Source of the DNA: Oncomelania hupensis
Taxonomy: Eukaryota > Mollusca > Gastropoda > Littorinimorpha > Pomatiopsidae
Assembly: GCA_036898135.1 (NCBI GenBank)
Contig: CM072523.1
Location: forward strand, 34,235,242 to 34,299,241
Length of the DNA stretch: 64,000 bases
Direction of reading: 5' to 3'
Within the stretch, counting starts at the first letter, position 1; the number at the start of each line of letters is the position of its first letter. The notes beneath the pieces were generated by a model that worked only from the letters and a program-made list of their open reading frames with translations, had not been told where the DNA came from and ran no database searches. This document shows, piece by piece, positions 10,801 through 22,294 of this stretch. Made by a program: the position numbers and the translations under genes.

Positions 10801-11844
10801 GTATAGGAGGTACACACACTGCGAGCTTGACGCAGGCAGTTAGTGACGTCAGCACTGTGGGCCTTGAATCCGAAAGTTTTAACCAATGGGACGCAGGCAG
10901 AGCGGTTAGAGCCGGTTCTGACTGGGTCAAAACTTAGCATAGCTTAAGTCAGTGCTACGAAAGACACCGAAGTCTACACAGCTAGACCGGAGCAGAGAAC
11001 TATCTTCACTCATAGACCAGGAAACAGGACTTTAGAATTTTAGAATTCTATCAAGTAGCCACGAGGCCTGACTTTGTCAAACAGGTAAATGAACATACTT
11101 CTGTTTCATCGTGATATATTTATATTATTGTTGAAATTATGTTTGTAGAATTTGCTATGCATAGATGTGAATTGTTAATCCGAATTTGCGTGACCACGTG
11201 GCGAAACACGACCGGTTGCGCCGCCATGTTGTATACCTGACAGAACCACTGTTGTTGAACCTATATGTATGTTTGCAGACCAGTGGCTGTACCAGTGAAT
11301 GTTTATATTATTATTAATTCTGTATTTGTATGGTTGGCCACGATTTATATATATTTATGTATGTATAGAGTTGAGATTCCAGTGGACCACGGACGTAGCA
11401 GAATGTTCGTCGCTTATGTATAGAGATGTGGAGCTATCACTGAGGGCTACTTTGGCTTTCAGTGAGACGCTCTGCACAAACCGATTATTCAGGGTTAGGC
11501 AGAATTTCGTCTACGTCTCTTATATTACAGACGAGCAGGCGAGCTATCCCGTGCGCCCAACTCCACAAGAAAACCAAGTTGGCTGTTTAGCCCCTACAGC
11601 ACAAGGCTGAGGGAGCAACCCTGGAAAACCCCCTGCAAGACCCCACAGCGTGGCAAGGGACCAAACTACACGACGACACATCGTGAACCAGAAGCTACCT
11701 CAACGAAGGACTTCAAACACACCATACTGCAGTTAAGCAGTGATGGAGAAAGTTTTTAAGCTAGGGGTATTTATACCCTCAACCAAAACATGTGGGTTTT
11801 TTTATACCCTCATTGCAAACATAAGGGTTTTTTTATACCCCCTT

Positions 11845-12102
11845 TCAGTTTTTTAGGGGGTACACCAACATACGTAATAAACACTTTGCGTGGAAAGTCT
11901 TTTCATCAGTTTGAGTTTCTTCAGCCGGGCCCGGTTGCGGCTCACCTTTTTCTTCTCTTACCGAGCACTCAAAGCCAAAGGCTGACAAAAAAGTTTGTTT
12001 TTCTTTTCCTTCATCTTGTTTTAATTTTTTTGAGCAATTAGTTTTGTCTGCTTTATTTTTCCTTTTCTTCGGCTTCCCCTCAGATCGCTGCTTGTCGGCC
12101 AT
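11845..12102 (-). pseudogene. Lysine-rich N-terminus, probably truncated transposase
   Basis: The 85-codon frame starts MADKQRSEGKPKKRKNK and is rich in Lys and Glu, with a nuclear-localisation-like basic start. A TATATAAG box lies about 30 bp upstream on the minus strand, with a plausible leader. It lies wholly inside the hAT element, so it is probably the first part of a transposase whose catalytic region has been lost. No zinc finger or DDE residues are present. Confidence 0.5.
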
Positions 12103-12128
12103 GTTTAATGTTGGGTTGTTGTCAGTCT

Positions 12129-12136
12129 TATATAGC
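12129..12136 (-). promoter_or_regulatory. TATA box of the hAT internal gene
   Basis: TATATAAG on the minus strand lies about 30 bp upstream of the ATG at 12102. Confidence 0.4.
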
Positions 12137-13429
12137 CAATCAAAAGCGTCGAGAAAAAATAGTGAATATTATCGTGCATATGATTGGCTGTTTCTCGGAA
12201 GCGACAGAATGAATAGGAGGGGGAGAGAGGGTGGTAGGCGGTCGCGCAGGATGCACAGGCACACGATCCAAATTGAGCGAATGCTGTACGCACGACCGAA
12301 ATAGTTGTACCTGATGATACCTCCCAGCAACTTAGCTTTACGTTTTCATACCCCTTTGACACTGACTTTGTGCGTGTTTATACCCTTTCATTACATTTTC
12401 GTTACGTGATTTCCCAACTCAGTACGTGAAACACGTACGATTGTACGTGATCTCCATCACTGAGTTAAGTGACACGGAAGAAGTGCACCCAAACTGATAG
12501 CAAAAGGACCACAGTAGTCCACTCTTCAGACCTATAGTAAAACGGACCACAGTAGTCCAATCTTCATGAAATCTAGAAGCCAGTGCCCGATGAAGACATA
12601 ACAGCTGCATAGACTATCAGCGATCGAATTATTTGCATTGACTTATGACATTTTAAGGTAGATTAGCACATCGAAGATCTGGTATAGAGTAGAAGAAATA
12701 AATGTGTGATTTTAACTGTTATCAAGTGGCTGGACTACATATGATTCATAGCCGTGTGAAAGCTAGTGTGACAGTGATCTTTTACCATTTTTCTATCTAT
12801 CTCTGTATCCCAGCCTTAACACAGACCGAGCTAAACAAATAAATTTATTAAAGTAATTCACAGGGTGACTAACTAGCAGTTCCCATCGAATAAAGCGTGA
12901 GGGTTACAGCATTCCATTGTGCAGAGCCCAGTAACCCATAAACCCCACGTGACACCCTCCCAACATTCAAGTTCATGTGGGAGAAATACAGGACGGCTAC
13001 ATTCTGCAATCCTACAGCTAACAAGTATCACAATAGTCATGTACAAATACATACAGATATTAGGATTCTTTATTGCCAAGTGGCATAGATACAACGCAGA
13101 AGGAAAACATTTCCGCGTGCTAAGTATGGTCTACATAACTCTTACCGTTAACGCCTCCAAACATCACCGCTAGTTCGTAAAGCGGGCTCGGTCCACCACT
13201 TCCCAAATGTTTTGCCAAACGCCCATTTTCTGTCGCCTTTTTCTTATCATCGCCATTGTTATCATTAGCGTTATTTGTGCATTGTGGGTCTATACTTCAT
13301 TTTCCCTTTTTTCTTGTTCAGAATCATGTATAATTATAGTAAGTTGAAAGATAATAATATGTATACTCATTTACTATCCTTATTTTTTGGAAATACTGTT
13401 AATCAAAGATGTAAGTTGAAGCACCATTT

Positions 13430-13625
13430 TTGTATCCATTGTAACTTACCCACCGCCGTAACTCACTTGCACGGCGATGATCCAGGTTCGAATCCTGTGG
13501 TGAGCAAGATGAAAGTGGCCATATTTACTGTCCATCTGAGCACTGTGATTGCTTTGGTGGTTCAGTGTTGATTTAGGTCTCAACCTCTTTTTCCCTGGGA
13601 CGGTTATCTTCGTCTGCCATGTTGC
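13430..13625 (+). repeat. Possible tRNA-derived SINE relic
   Basis: A B-box-like GGTTCGAATCC occurs at about 13487, followed by a non-tRNA body. An A box cannot be placed convincingly, so this is a tentative call. The surrounding 12955-13939 holds no other recognisable feature. Confidence 0.35.
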
Positions 13626-13939
13626 CAATGGTGAGTGTAGATATTATACTTCAATGTTCATTCACTATCATTCAGATTATAATGTTATCTTCGTTATCAT
13701 CATCATCATCGTCGTCGTTTTCACCTCAGTGTGATCGTCCTGTTTATATTACTCATTAGTCCTTGTTATCGTCGTAAATCTCATTCTTTTCAACATCGAG
13801 GTGGACATCGTTGTTCCTATTGCGGCTTCTGTTATCTTCCTCCCCCCTTACCCCAATCCGTCTCTTACTCATCATCGTCGTCCTTCTCAACACAAGAATC
13901 TCTCAACTCTCTACTCTCACCCCTGATCGTTGGCCGGAG

Positions 13940-14123
13940 ATGAACCCGGAGAGAGCCAGCGCGAGCTGATGAACAACACTGACAAAAGCCTAATGCGGCT
14001 GCTGGGTCCGCACAGCGTTATTCGCTACATGAACTCCGTCATCACCAAGAGGAGGAGGGAGGACAGGCCGTCAACTTCACGGACTTGTTCGGGCACATGG
14101 TCGGAGAGACGCTGCTGAAAGAG
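13940..14123 (+). CDS. Tentative exon of an unknown gene, with a one-base frame break
   Basis: A possible acceptor at 13938-13939 and a strong donor (GAG|GTGAGT) at 14123/14124 bound 184 bp. The first part reads SQRELMNNTDKSLMRLLGPH; the last part, in another frame, reads VNFTDLFGHMVGETLLKE and joins in phase to the next candidate exon. A one-base indel in the AGGAGGAGGGAGGA tract would account for the switch. I do not recognise the protein. It could be a real gene with an assembly error, or a pseudogene. Confidence 0.4.
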
Positions 14124-14587
14124 GTGAGTAGAACTCAGCCATGTCCCGTTTCTCAGAGCCAGCTTTATGTAGGTCTAGGTGCCCAGTTCTTCTTTTTATT
14201 GCTGCTTTAGCTTTAAATTTTATTGAAAGTAAGACACCGAATCATTGCTGGTTCACTCGGCGCTGGGTGTCGTTTCTTCACTGCCGACGGTCCCATCCAA
14301 GTAATAAATCAGATGATTGTTACTTAACATTATCTAAAATTGTGTCTGTGCCCTACATAATAATTATGCCATAGCGTCTATATAAGCTGCTGCTCATTGT
14401 CTATATAAGCCGCTGCTCGTAGCAATAGTAATAGTAATAATATTTTGATGACTGTTTCATGTATACCAGTGACTGGATAGTCGACTGATAGACCCAAGGG
14501 AGAAAACTCAACATGGCGTTGTGCAAGTTCTTCGTAGCCAAACGGGAGAAACAGTAACCTACAAAGAGCAGCGTCTGCACTTTCTAT

Positions 14588-14637
14588 AAGGAAGAAGAAG
14601 AAGAAGAAGAAGAAGAAGAAGAAGAAGAAGAAGAAGA
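14588..14637. repeat. (GAA)n microsatellite
   Basis: Pure GAA triplets, about 50 bp, in the intron between the two tentative exons. Confidence 0.95.
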
Positions 14638-14709
14638 CAACAATGCAAGTTGAAACAGCAAGGGAGAGAGCCAGAGGAGATGTTCGTCGACTTCTCTCCT
14701 TTTCACTAG

Positions 14710-14790
14710 GTCCTGGAGATGACTGGGTTGGGGAAGCTGAAGGATCGCTGGAGAGCAAAGAGTTCAGAGACACCTCATTCAGCGACAACG
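14710..14790 (+). CDS. Tentative second exon of the unknown gene
   Basis: A pyrimidine tract and CACTAG acceptor precede 14710, and a donor ACG|GTAAAAG follows 14790. The 27 codons (VLEMTGLGKLKDRWRAKSS and on) join in phase with the preceding exon's LLKE end. No domain is recognisable and no further exon was found. Confidence 0.4.
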
Positions 14791-14872
14791 GTAAAAGTCT
14801 TTTATTTTGATGGATATGAACATATAACTGACTGAATAAAGAATGACAAAGAGAAAGAGGGAGGGAGAGGAA

Positions 14873-14877
<5 letters not shown>

Positions 14878-14941
<64 letters not shown>
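14878..14941. repeat. (GA)n microsatellite
   Basis: GA dinucleotides; further GA-rich and (ATA)n tracts follow at 15080-15125 and 15428-15459. 14800-16005 holds no supported gene. Confidence 0.95.
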
Positions 14942-14943
<2 letters not shown>

Positions 14944-15426
14944 GGTGGATGAGAGAGAGGGGAGTGTCGTGCGTTGGGCAGTGTCGGGTACAATAGAAAA
15001 AAATATGCCAACAGAAAAAGCACTCAACACAATCACTCTATACCATACACACGAAGATATATTTTAAAAATTACCTGGAGTGAGAGAGAGAGAGACAAAG
15101 AGAGAGAGAGACAGACGGAGAGACAGAGGGCGGGAGGGAGAGGGAGGGTGAGGGAGCGGCCGTGGAGTGAGAGAAGGTAAGGCATAATAGCGAAAATATG
15201 GAAAGAAAGAAACCAGGTGTGTGAATGAATACAAAGATAAATGAAAAACAAAATAAGGAAAGAAAACGAAACAAAGAAAGAAAGGGAAAAAAAAAAGAAC
15301 GAATGAATGAAAAATAAAAACATAAATATAAAATAAAAAGTTACAAGCAGTTTGCAGTTCAATATTCGCACTCTTGTTGTGGCATGTCCTGACAATGTAT
15401 AGAAAATAGAAATCATATAAAAAAAC

Positions 15427-15459
<33 letters not shown>

Positions 15460-16005
15460 TAACAACAACAACAAGAAGAATACAAGAATTTATAACGCGC
15501 ACACATCTCACCAGATACAGTGAAACGAGGCGTTATAAACATATAACATGTATAATATAATAAAATTATCCTGCTATCGATCACCAGGTTCAATAACGCA
15601 ATAACAGACAGAGGCAACAGGAGAAAACACATCAGTATATCAAGAACTGTCCCATATTTTAAATTAATCTACTATACACTCATATTAAAATGGGTAACGA
15701 CCACGCTTAGGGCGTCAGCAGAATGCCAGTCTTGTTGTGAGGTACTGAGTTCGGTATCATCTCCTGTTTATTCCCGGACTAGACTGGCCAGACCAGACTG
15801 GCTCCATCAATGTCTCGTGAAACGAACGGAATGGAACTGAATTGGATCGCACAGTCTTTGGCGCTTTTGATGTCTGGCCTTGTCTTGGGGTTGGCTACAC
15901 AAAAATATGATATATCATGCCTCGATATTTGGTACTTTTGTTTTAAACAAAAAGTGCTGGGTTGTATACATTTTTCGTAGGAAGCAGGAACTCTGCAGCG
16001 ATCAA

Positions 16006-16167
16006 CTATTTCAGTTCTACGCTGAGATATTTCTCCCTGGCTTCAGCATCGCCTGCGCCTGTGTATTTCTCTTTCTTGGCCACAAGCCCATTCTCGATCA
16101 TGGAGCACGCCATATCGACGATCGTATCTCGCATTTTCTGTGGTTCCACTTTCAGGACAGTTCGCAT
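16006..16167 (-). CDS. Reductase gene, exon 9 (last)
   Basis: The acceptor (TTGTAG) on the minus strand precedes 16167, and the frame ends in TAG at 16006-16008. The 53 residues include VEPQKMRDTIVDMACSMIE and end KYLSVELK, the C-terminal helix typical of dihydroflavonol-reductase-like enzymes. It joins exon 8 in phase 0. It lies 11 kb from the previous exon before the Polinton is considered and completes the reductase. Confidence 0.85.
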   Translation of the reverse strand: MRTVLKVEPQKMRDTIVDMACSMIENGLVAKKEKYTGAGDAEAREKYLSVELK

Positions 16168-17181
16168 CTACAACAGAAAAGTATTGACATCTAACATTTA
16201 TTGAGACCAGTGAAACCCGGTCCCATGCGAAAAAGACGAACGGTAATTACAATAGTATACCTGCAGCTGTATAGCGTCGGGAAACCAATGGATCAGGGGT
16301 CCCATGTAAGCTTTCGCCTGGCGGGTTTAGAGTGCATTGAGCGGAGCGTTTCTTGGTTCTAACATGACACTATAGTTTCGTTGTTTGTTTTTTTCCCCTT
16401 CTAGACTAGACTTATCTGGAAATACTTTCAAATAGCCGGGAATAAGAACGAGCCAAACGTCGATCTGCCGGTCCGTTGTACACTATATCTCAAGAGCCAC
16501 AAGACAAAATTGGACCACATTTCATAGGAACATTGCCTAGGTTAGTGGTCTGACTCCCGTGTCATCAAGGTCAAGTTCACTGGAGTTATTTTCTTGCTAA
16601 ACACGTTTCGTTCACTATCTCAAGAAATGCTGAACCGATTTTGCTGAGTTATAGTGAACCCCGTTGTCGGTCATTGGGTCGGTCCATCGTTCCCAATTTC
16701 ACTTGTTTGTTATAAAACCCAACTTTTGGGGGATCGGGAGGAGGGGGGGAGGGGGGGGGGCGTCATCACTTTTACTTCCGATACTTTAACCGCTGCTAGA
16801 TCATTCGTATAAATGTGTACTTTCTCAAAGTTCAAGGTCATAGTGCTTCAACATTTTCCAAACACGTTTTGCGCTGTATCTAAAAATTGTCTGGGCCGAG
16901 TCCGATTATTAAAATGAAAGAAAAGAAAAAAAATATATATATATAAGCCTATCTAAAGTATATTACTAACCCTGCTGCTTGCTCCACACTACCACAAAGT
17001 CGTGTGTTTGCCTTCTGAGAGAGAAGAACAACGCATAACATAAAACCCCTTGAAACGAAAAAATGTTATCCACTCAATTTGTTTATTCTTCTTTTGCCAA
17101 ATATTGGCTTAAAAAAAAAAAACAACTTCGAACCAATTGATGGTATAACATTTTGTTGTTTCAAAGGATTTTATTTTATTG

Positions 17182-17198
17182 TATGTGTGTGTGTGTGG

Positions 17199-17234
<36 letters not shown>

Positions 17235-17254
17235 GTGTGTGTGTGTGTGTGTGT
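17182..17254. repeat. (GT)n microsatellite
   Basis: GT dinucleotides with a few GGG interruptions. 16168-17426 (intron 8) holds no other recognisable feature. Confidence 0.95.
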
Positions 17255-17426
17255 TTACATATACAAAGACAGTTTCGATAGTGGCCTATCATTCTATGTT
17301 TACCTTTTGCTTCGTTCGGCATAAAAATTAACACTTTTGATAATGCTTATTTTTCAGGCATGTGTGTGAGTAATGTCTGGAAAGACATTTGAATGTCTTG
17401 CCATCTTCATCTTTTAGTATCCTCAC

Positions 17427-17548
17427 CCTAGTGTTGTCAAAACTGCGGGCGATACCGTAGTCAGCAAGCGCTTTCTTGGTAGAAGCGCTCCACAAAGCGA
17501 CGATCATCATCTGCCATTTTGGAGCTACTGCAGTAGGAATGACGTAAC
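17427..17548 (-). CDS. Reductase gene, exon 8
   Basis: The minus-strand frame after acceptor CCAG|GT runs GYVIPTAVAPKWQMMIVALW and ends FDNTR before donor AGG|GTGAGG. The FDNTR block is the conserved stretch that positions the substrate loop in this SDR subfamily. It starts in phase 1 and ends in phase 0, matching exon 7 and exon 9. Confidence 0.88.
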
Positions 17549-17584
17549 CTGGCATGAGAACTGAATATGAGAAAGTAATAAGGA

Positions 17585-17756
17585 ATGATGATGATGGTGA
17601 TTGGTGAAGATGGTGATGATGATGAAGATGATGACGACGAAGATGATGATGATAAACTTGGTGATGATGACGACGACGATGATGATGACGATGACGACGA
17701 TGATGATTGATGATGGCGACGACGATGGTAATCACAATGAACATGATGATGATACA
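17585..17756. repeat. (GAT/GAC)n imperfect trinucleotide repeat
   Basis: Imperfect GATGAT and GACGAC triplets just upstream of exon 8 on the gene's strand. It creates His- and Ser-rich frames that are not genes. Confidence 0.92.
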
Positions 17757-18499
17757 TAATGATACGAAATGAAGAGGGAAATGGAGATACCGAAAGAAAC
17801 AGGAAGGAAAGAAGAAAGATTAACGGAAATAAAAGATACAGTTAAACATAAGTAGACTAATTGAGGGTCATGAATTCCCAGTTTGATGGCTCAACATTGT
17901 CTGTGTAGTCATTTTGTCCCCTTTATGACAATAGGCCTAAATTCTAAACTCGGGACTACCATTGCAGCTGAAGCGCACGGCTTTGCGACTGCGTCTCGAG
18001 CTAATCTTGCGCTAAATCGAAAGTGTATCACCCTGTATGAGGCTGGGCGATGGTTCGGTCACCCGGAAATGCTAACACGGTAGAAGGTCGGCAAAGACTT
18101 TGATATATAAAGACATGCCATGAGGCCCACTTCAACAGAGTTTACATGTAAAACAGCGATCCTAGCGGTAGAACTGTTTCTATGTCAAGGGAGGTAATAC
18201 GCGTTCAATAAACAACTGTCGGCAAGGTCTACAGTCGATGCAAAAGCTCTTTTATTTCACAGTTTTCTTTGTTTTGCGTAATTAAAATAAATAAATAAAT
18301 AAATAAAAGTAGTTTGATATATTAAAATATATACTACTTTAAAAACAGTCAAGCTGATCTCATGCTGATAAACAAAAGAAGTAAGTTTGCATGCTACTTT
18401 CCTACTTTGATAAGTTCAGCATGCCCCTGCTATCATATTATTTTATCTGGAATATTATCTTTCGTAACAAGAGATCCGTAGGATCTCATCTTTGATATG

Positions 18500-18695
18500 A
18501 TGATGATAATCATTGTTGTCAGGGTGGCGACGTGGTGATCGTCCTTAACGCTCATGCAATAGGACGTTAAGCTTCGTTGTTCCTCCTTATCTTTCGTAAT
18601 GTAATAGGACGTTAAGCTTCGTTGTTCCTCCTTATCTTTCGTCCCTTATACGCTTATGTGTCCGGGGACGTTAATCTATTTTAACTAACTAACTA
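18500..18695 (+). repeat. SINE-like repeat tail with internal duplication
   Basis: AATAGGACGTTAAGCTTCG and its downstream 20 bp occur twice in tandem. It is followed by GGACGTTAAT and ACTAACTAACTA. The GACGTTAA(n)CTAACTAAC ending is a common molluscan SINE tail. No tRNA head is visible. Confidence 0.4.
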
Positions 18696-18863
18696 TTACT
18701 TGCTATAAATGTTTAAATAAGCCTGTAGAAATTCTAGAGTTTTAACTCTTTGAGTACTATATTTTATAACAAACTGAAATGTAATGTAAACACCTAATGT
18801 CCTGTAAAACGTGGACAGAGAGAGTGCATCTTCTCCGCCATCTCAATGGTTTTTCTGTTAGCT

Positions 18864-18869
18864 CAGATA
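18864..18869. repeat. Polinton target duplication, left
   Basis: CAGATA, identical to 32071-32076. Six-base duplications are the hallmark of Maverick/Polinton integration. Confidence 0.9.
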
Positions 18870-19029
18870 AGAGATAGCAATAATGAGCGTAAAGCGCCTC
18901 ATGTTTTTCTGACACCCTTTTACTGCAATTTATGGCTGTTTTATGAGCTTTTAAAAGGCGTGCCAAAGCACTCTGGGAATCCGGCATTTGCTAAATATAA
19001 TGTATATTCGTATATCTTGCGTCTTTGGT
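18870..19029 (+). repeat. Polinton terminal inverted repeat, left
   Basis: The first 16 bases (AGAGATAGCAATAATG) match the reverse complement of the right end exactly. The next 45-60 bp are diverged. About 100 bp ending in GCGTCTTTGGT match again with few differences. Confidence 0.9.
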
Positions 19030-20750
19030 CTCCCCATCAACTCCAAAACTTAGCCAGTTATTTAGTTATTAGTCAAAACTTATTTAAAAACTTAGAAATA
19101 AAACTTAGAAAAAATACCTTACTTAGAAAGTAGAAAACTTACAGAAAACTTACTTAGAAAACTTAAAAAAAAACTTACTACTGAAATTGGAAATTTTTAC
19201 AAAAACCGGTGGTAGCACTTCCCGCTTGGACTCTCTCCCTAACTTGGTGGAGTGGGACGGACCCCTCGACCTTTTGCACGCATCTCCCACTCCACCAAGT
19301 GAGCCCAAGCGTTGTGGCATGTGTTGTCTGTCATCAAACCCCAAATGGGGAATCTCTACGAGACGAAATTAGAGAAACCCACGGAGGTGTACTGACTGAA
19401 CTTTGGCTGCGAGTCGGACAGTTGGATTAAGTAGGAGGCTCCAAGGACACTGCGCGCATCCTCCAGTCTTACCCAATGTCATGCAACCATTCGTTCTTGC
19501 GTTCAATATCTGTTTACTTGTTGCCTGAGGCTTGACAATTGGATTAAGTAGGAAGGGATCGAGAGTTAGCGTGCACCTTCCAGTCTTATCCATTGTCATG
19601 GCAATTTTTAACATGTATCCAAGCCACTTGCCACTTTGTACACTGTGTCTATTATTGCAATAGGACAGACATTTGGCCTTAATGCCTTAGCAAATTCAAC
19701 ACATGCCACAGAAGTGACTAACCACACCGAAAATCTATACTTCCTTTTTTCTTTATATCCCCATCCAGATCGCTCATAAAAGAAGATTGGGCTTGGGAAA
19801 TTACATTCAACAAACCAGCATTAATATTCGTTATTCTAAATGTACAATTCTAAATAATACACCATTAAGTGCGGCAATCTTTATTACATATTGTTCATAT
19901 TAATTTTTAGTGTGTAACAAATAGATATATAAATAAAAATTTATATTAAAGCATGTGTTTCCCATTTACTAGCTGTAAGTTAAACCAAGGGAAATAATTT
20001 GTGTGTATTTTAAACATGCATTAAGCATGTGATCCAGTTGAAAAACAGAATCGGAAATTCCCCTTTACTAGACCAGAGGAAATAATTTGTGTACAGGAAT
20101 ATTTGTGTGCTTTCTCTGTGTGAATGTAAAATCCTTAGTAAGTTTTTTGCCTTTGCTTAGATATATAAAAAGAAATTTATATTAAGCATGTGATCCAGTT
20201 GAAAACAGCAAATAGAAATTTATATTAAGCATGTGATCCAGTTAAAAACAGAACCTGGAATTCCCTTTGCTAGGGGCAGTCTGAAATAATCAATATTCTT
20301 GGCCTAAGCCCAGTTTATTCAATCGGGAATTCCCGCAAACATTAATGTTACAACCTTATACAGATTCAAATGTAATACAGATTCAAATGTAGAGTTTAAG
20401 ACAACAACTGAAACAGCAAATAGAAATTTATATTAAGCATGTGATCCAATTAAAACAGAACCTGGAATTCCCTTTGCTAGGGGCAGTGTGAAATAATCAA
20501 TATTCTTGGCCTAAGCCCAGTTTATTCAATCGGGAATTCCCGCAAACATTAATGTTACATACAATCTTATACAGATTCAATATAAGCCCCATTCAGTTAA
20601 GGGAAGTAATAAAAACATTACTACGCATTCATAAGTAAAGTTGCGGTTGCTTCCCTTTGACTGTATTTGGTGATTTGAAGCCTAAAAATCCATTTTTTAA
20701 TTTAATTTAAAGTTTTGTTATCAGTATAAAAATGACGGACACAAAAAGTC
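19030..20750. other. Gene-less left arm of the Polinton with internal repeats
   Basis: 1.7 kb without coding signal where the polymerase front half should be. It has ACTTAGAAA-type repeats (19080-19180) and two diverged copies of a GACA(G/A)TTGGATTAAGTAGGA unit (about 19420 and 19535). Two near-identical 170-bp units lie at about 20207-20375 and 20410-20580, sharing GCATGTGATCCA and TTCTTGGCCTAAGCCCAG. Probably a replaced or deleted region. Confidence 0.7.
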
Positions 20751-20828
20751 TTTCGCAATCTCCTTTGTTTAAAGACATCTTTCAAACTTTACAACTCCCT
20801 ATTTTCTCATTATATTTCTTCGCCAGGA

Positions 20829-21341
20829 ATGAGTTGGGATGCTTTCTTAAAACTTAGCGGTTCTAAAATCGATCTCATAACTGACCAGGTAATGATGACA
20901 ATGATTGAGTCGGGCATTCGTGGAGGAATAAGTGTGGCAGCTCATAATTATTGCAAAGCCAACAATAAATACCTGAAGCACTATGACCCCTCGCAGAAAT
21001 CTAATTATATAATGTACTTTGACGCCAACAATTTATACGGTTGGGCAATGAGTGAGCTTTTACCGGTTTCAGATTTCAAATTACTTGTTAATCCAAACCC
21101 CGCAAACTTGACTTGGTTAAACAGTATTTTAAATCACCCTAAAGATCATACTATAGGGTTTATTGTCGAAGTTGACCTAGAGTATCCCAATGCTTTACAC
21201 GACCTACATAATGATTACCCATTAGCACCAGAAAGATTGCATGGTACGGACAAGCAACTTAAACTTATTCCCAACCTCTATAATAAATCTAATTACGTCT
21301 GTCACTACAGAAACCTGCAGTTCTACATCAGACAGGCATGA
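20829..21341 (+). pseudogene. Type B DNA polymerase remnant, first part
   Basis: Reads like the palm region of protein-primed viral/organellar family B polymerases: SWDAFLKL, then IRGGIS and the motif A block YFDANNLYGWAMS with the catalytic aspartate. The match begins a few codons before the first ATG, at an SPG-SWDA sequence, but no exonuclease domain is found upstream, so the N-terminal half is missing. The frame closes at 21341, while the protein continues in another frame from 21338. The two frames overlap by four bases (ATGA). A degraded replication gene. Confidence 0.9.
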
Positions 21342-22270
21342 AGTGCACAGCGATTCACAAGCTTTTATTCTTTAAACAAACGAATGTCTTGGCCGGGTAC
21401 ATCAATAAAAACACAGAGCTTAGAAAACAAGCGCAATCTACGTTTGAAAAAGATTTCTTTAAGCTGCTGAATAACAGCTGTTTTGGTAAAACTATGGAGA
21501 ACCCATACAAGCGAAAAGACGTCAGGCTAATTACATCACCCAATCAAGCGATTAAATTAACATCTAAGCCTCAATACCTTGGTTACAAAGAGTTTCATGA
21601 CTCCCTGTACGCTGTTACCATGAAAACCACGCAAGTTAATCTAGACAAACCAGTGTTTATGGGGATGACTATTCTCGACCTTTCTAAATTATTAATGTTC
21701 GAATTTTACTACGATTACTTTAAACCTAAATACCCGGAGGCCAGAGTTTTATACACAGACACAGACTCCCTTATACTAGACATCCCTACTGAAGACATTT
21801 ATAAAGACTTAGAATCGGAACTGCAACATTACGATACTAGTGACTATCCTGAAACTCACCCTTTGTACAGCAAAGCAAACCAAAAGAAAATAGGTTTGAT
21901 GAAAGATGAAATGAACGGGAAACTTATTGAAGAATACGCAGGACTGCGATCTAAGCAGTACAGTATTAAACACGAATCGGGAGAATCTTCAAAAGCGAAA
22001 GGCACCCAAAAAGCTGCAATAAAAAACAGAGATATCAGGCATGAAAACTACTTGGAAGCCTTAGATGGAAAAGAAGTTAAACCATACCCTAACACAACTA
22101 TAAAGTCTAAAAACCATATAGTGTCCACTGCTGTGACGACCAAAAAAACATTATGCGCTAATGACACAAAGAGAATAAGAGTAACTAAGGAGTTCGCATA
22201 CGCTCTAGGCCACTATAAATTACAGGTAGAAACAGCGACTGCGACTACGAGTAAGGAGGAGGGCCCGTAA
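21338..22270 (+). pseudogene. Type B DNA polymerase remnant, second part (motifs B and C)
   Basis: 310 codons continuing the polymerase after the frame break: motif B (FKLLNNSCFGKTMEN) with its invariant lysine-side helix, and motif C (LYTDTDSLIL) with the two catalytic aspartates. It runs to a natural-looking C-terminus 24 bp before the convergent gene ending at 22295. Both catalytic motifs of this half are preserved. The frame break could be a single-base lesion or an assembly error; I did not test programmed shifting. Confidence 0.92.
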
Positions 22271-22294
22271 GGTTTGAATAAATGTTAACTGTAT

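Larger units (their letters stand above)
11738..12462. mobile_element. hAT-like element, nested in LTR, with transposase-type gene start
   Basis: 12-bp perfect terminal inverted repeats CAGTGATGGAGA and TCTCCATCACTG bound a 725-bp element. The LTR is interrupted by exactly this segment, and AGTTAAG occurs on both sides (11731-11737, 12463-12469) as a target duplication. Near the left end GGGTTTTTTTATACCC-like palindromes recur three times. The minus strand inside carries a TATA box and a short lysine-rich frame, suggesting an internally deleted derivative of an autonomous parent. Confidence 0.75.
10075..12954 (+). mobile_element. Solo LTR with two nested hAT elements
   Basis: The sequence starts TGTGACG, ends GTGACA and is flanked by the 5-bp duplication CCCTC. 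After removing two nested DNA transposons it is about 1.53 kb. A second copy in reverse orientation at 47884-49332 matches along its length, for example GACCACGTGGCGAA, GACCAGTGGCTGTACC and GAGACGCTCTGC. Near the end AATAAA-type signals are present (about 12836). TG...CA ends and a 5-bp duplication are typical of Gypsy/BEL-like LTR elements. No internal coding region is attached. Confidence 0.72.

Noticed and set aside
10637..10937. Two overlapping 82-97-codon frames on opposite strands
   Set aside because: Both run through the G-rich tract and right end of the hAT element.
13940..14790. Cytochrome P450 exons
   Set aside because: I considered this from the charged and aromatic spacing, but no heme or I-helix motif is visible, so only an unknown gene is called.
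20760..20828. Spliced start of the polymerase
   Set aside because: TTTCTTCGCCAG looks like a splice acceptor, but the preceding codons still resemble polymerase and introns are not expected here.
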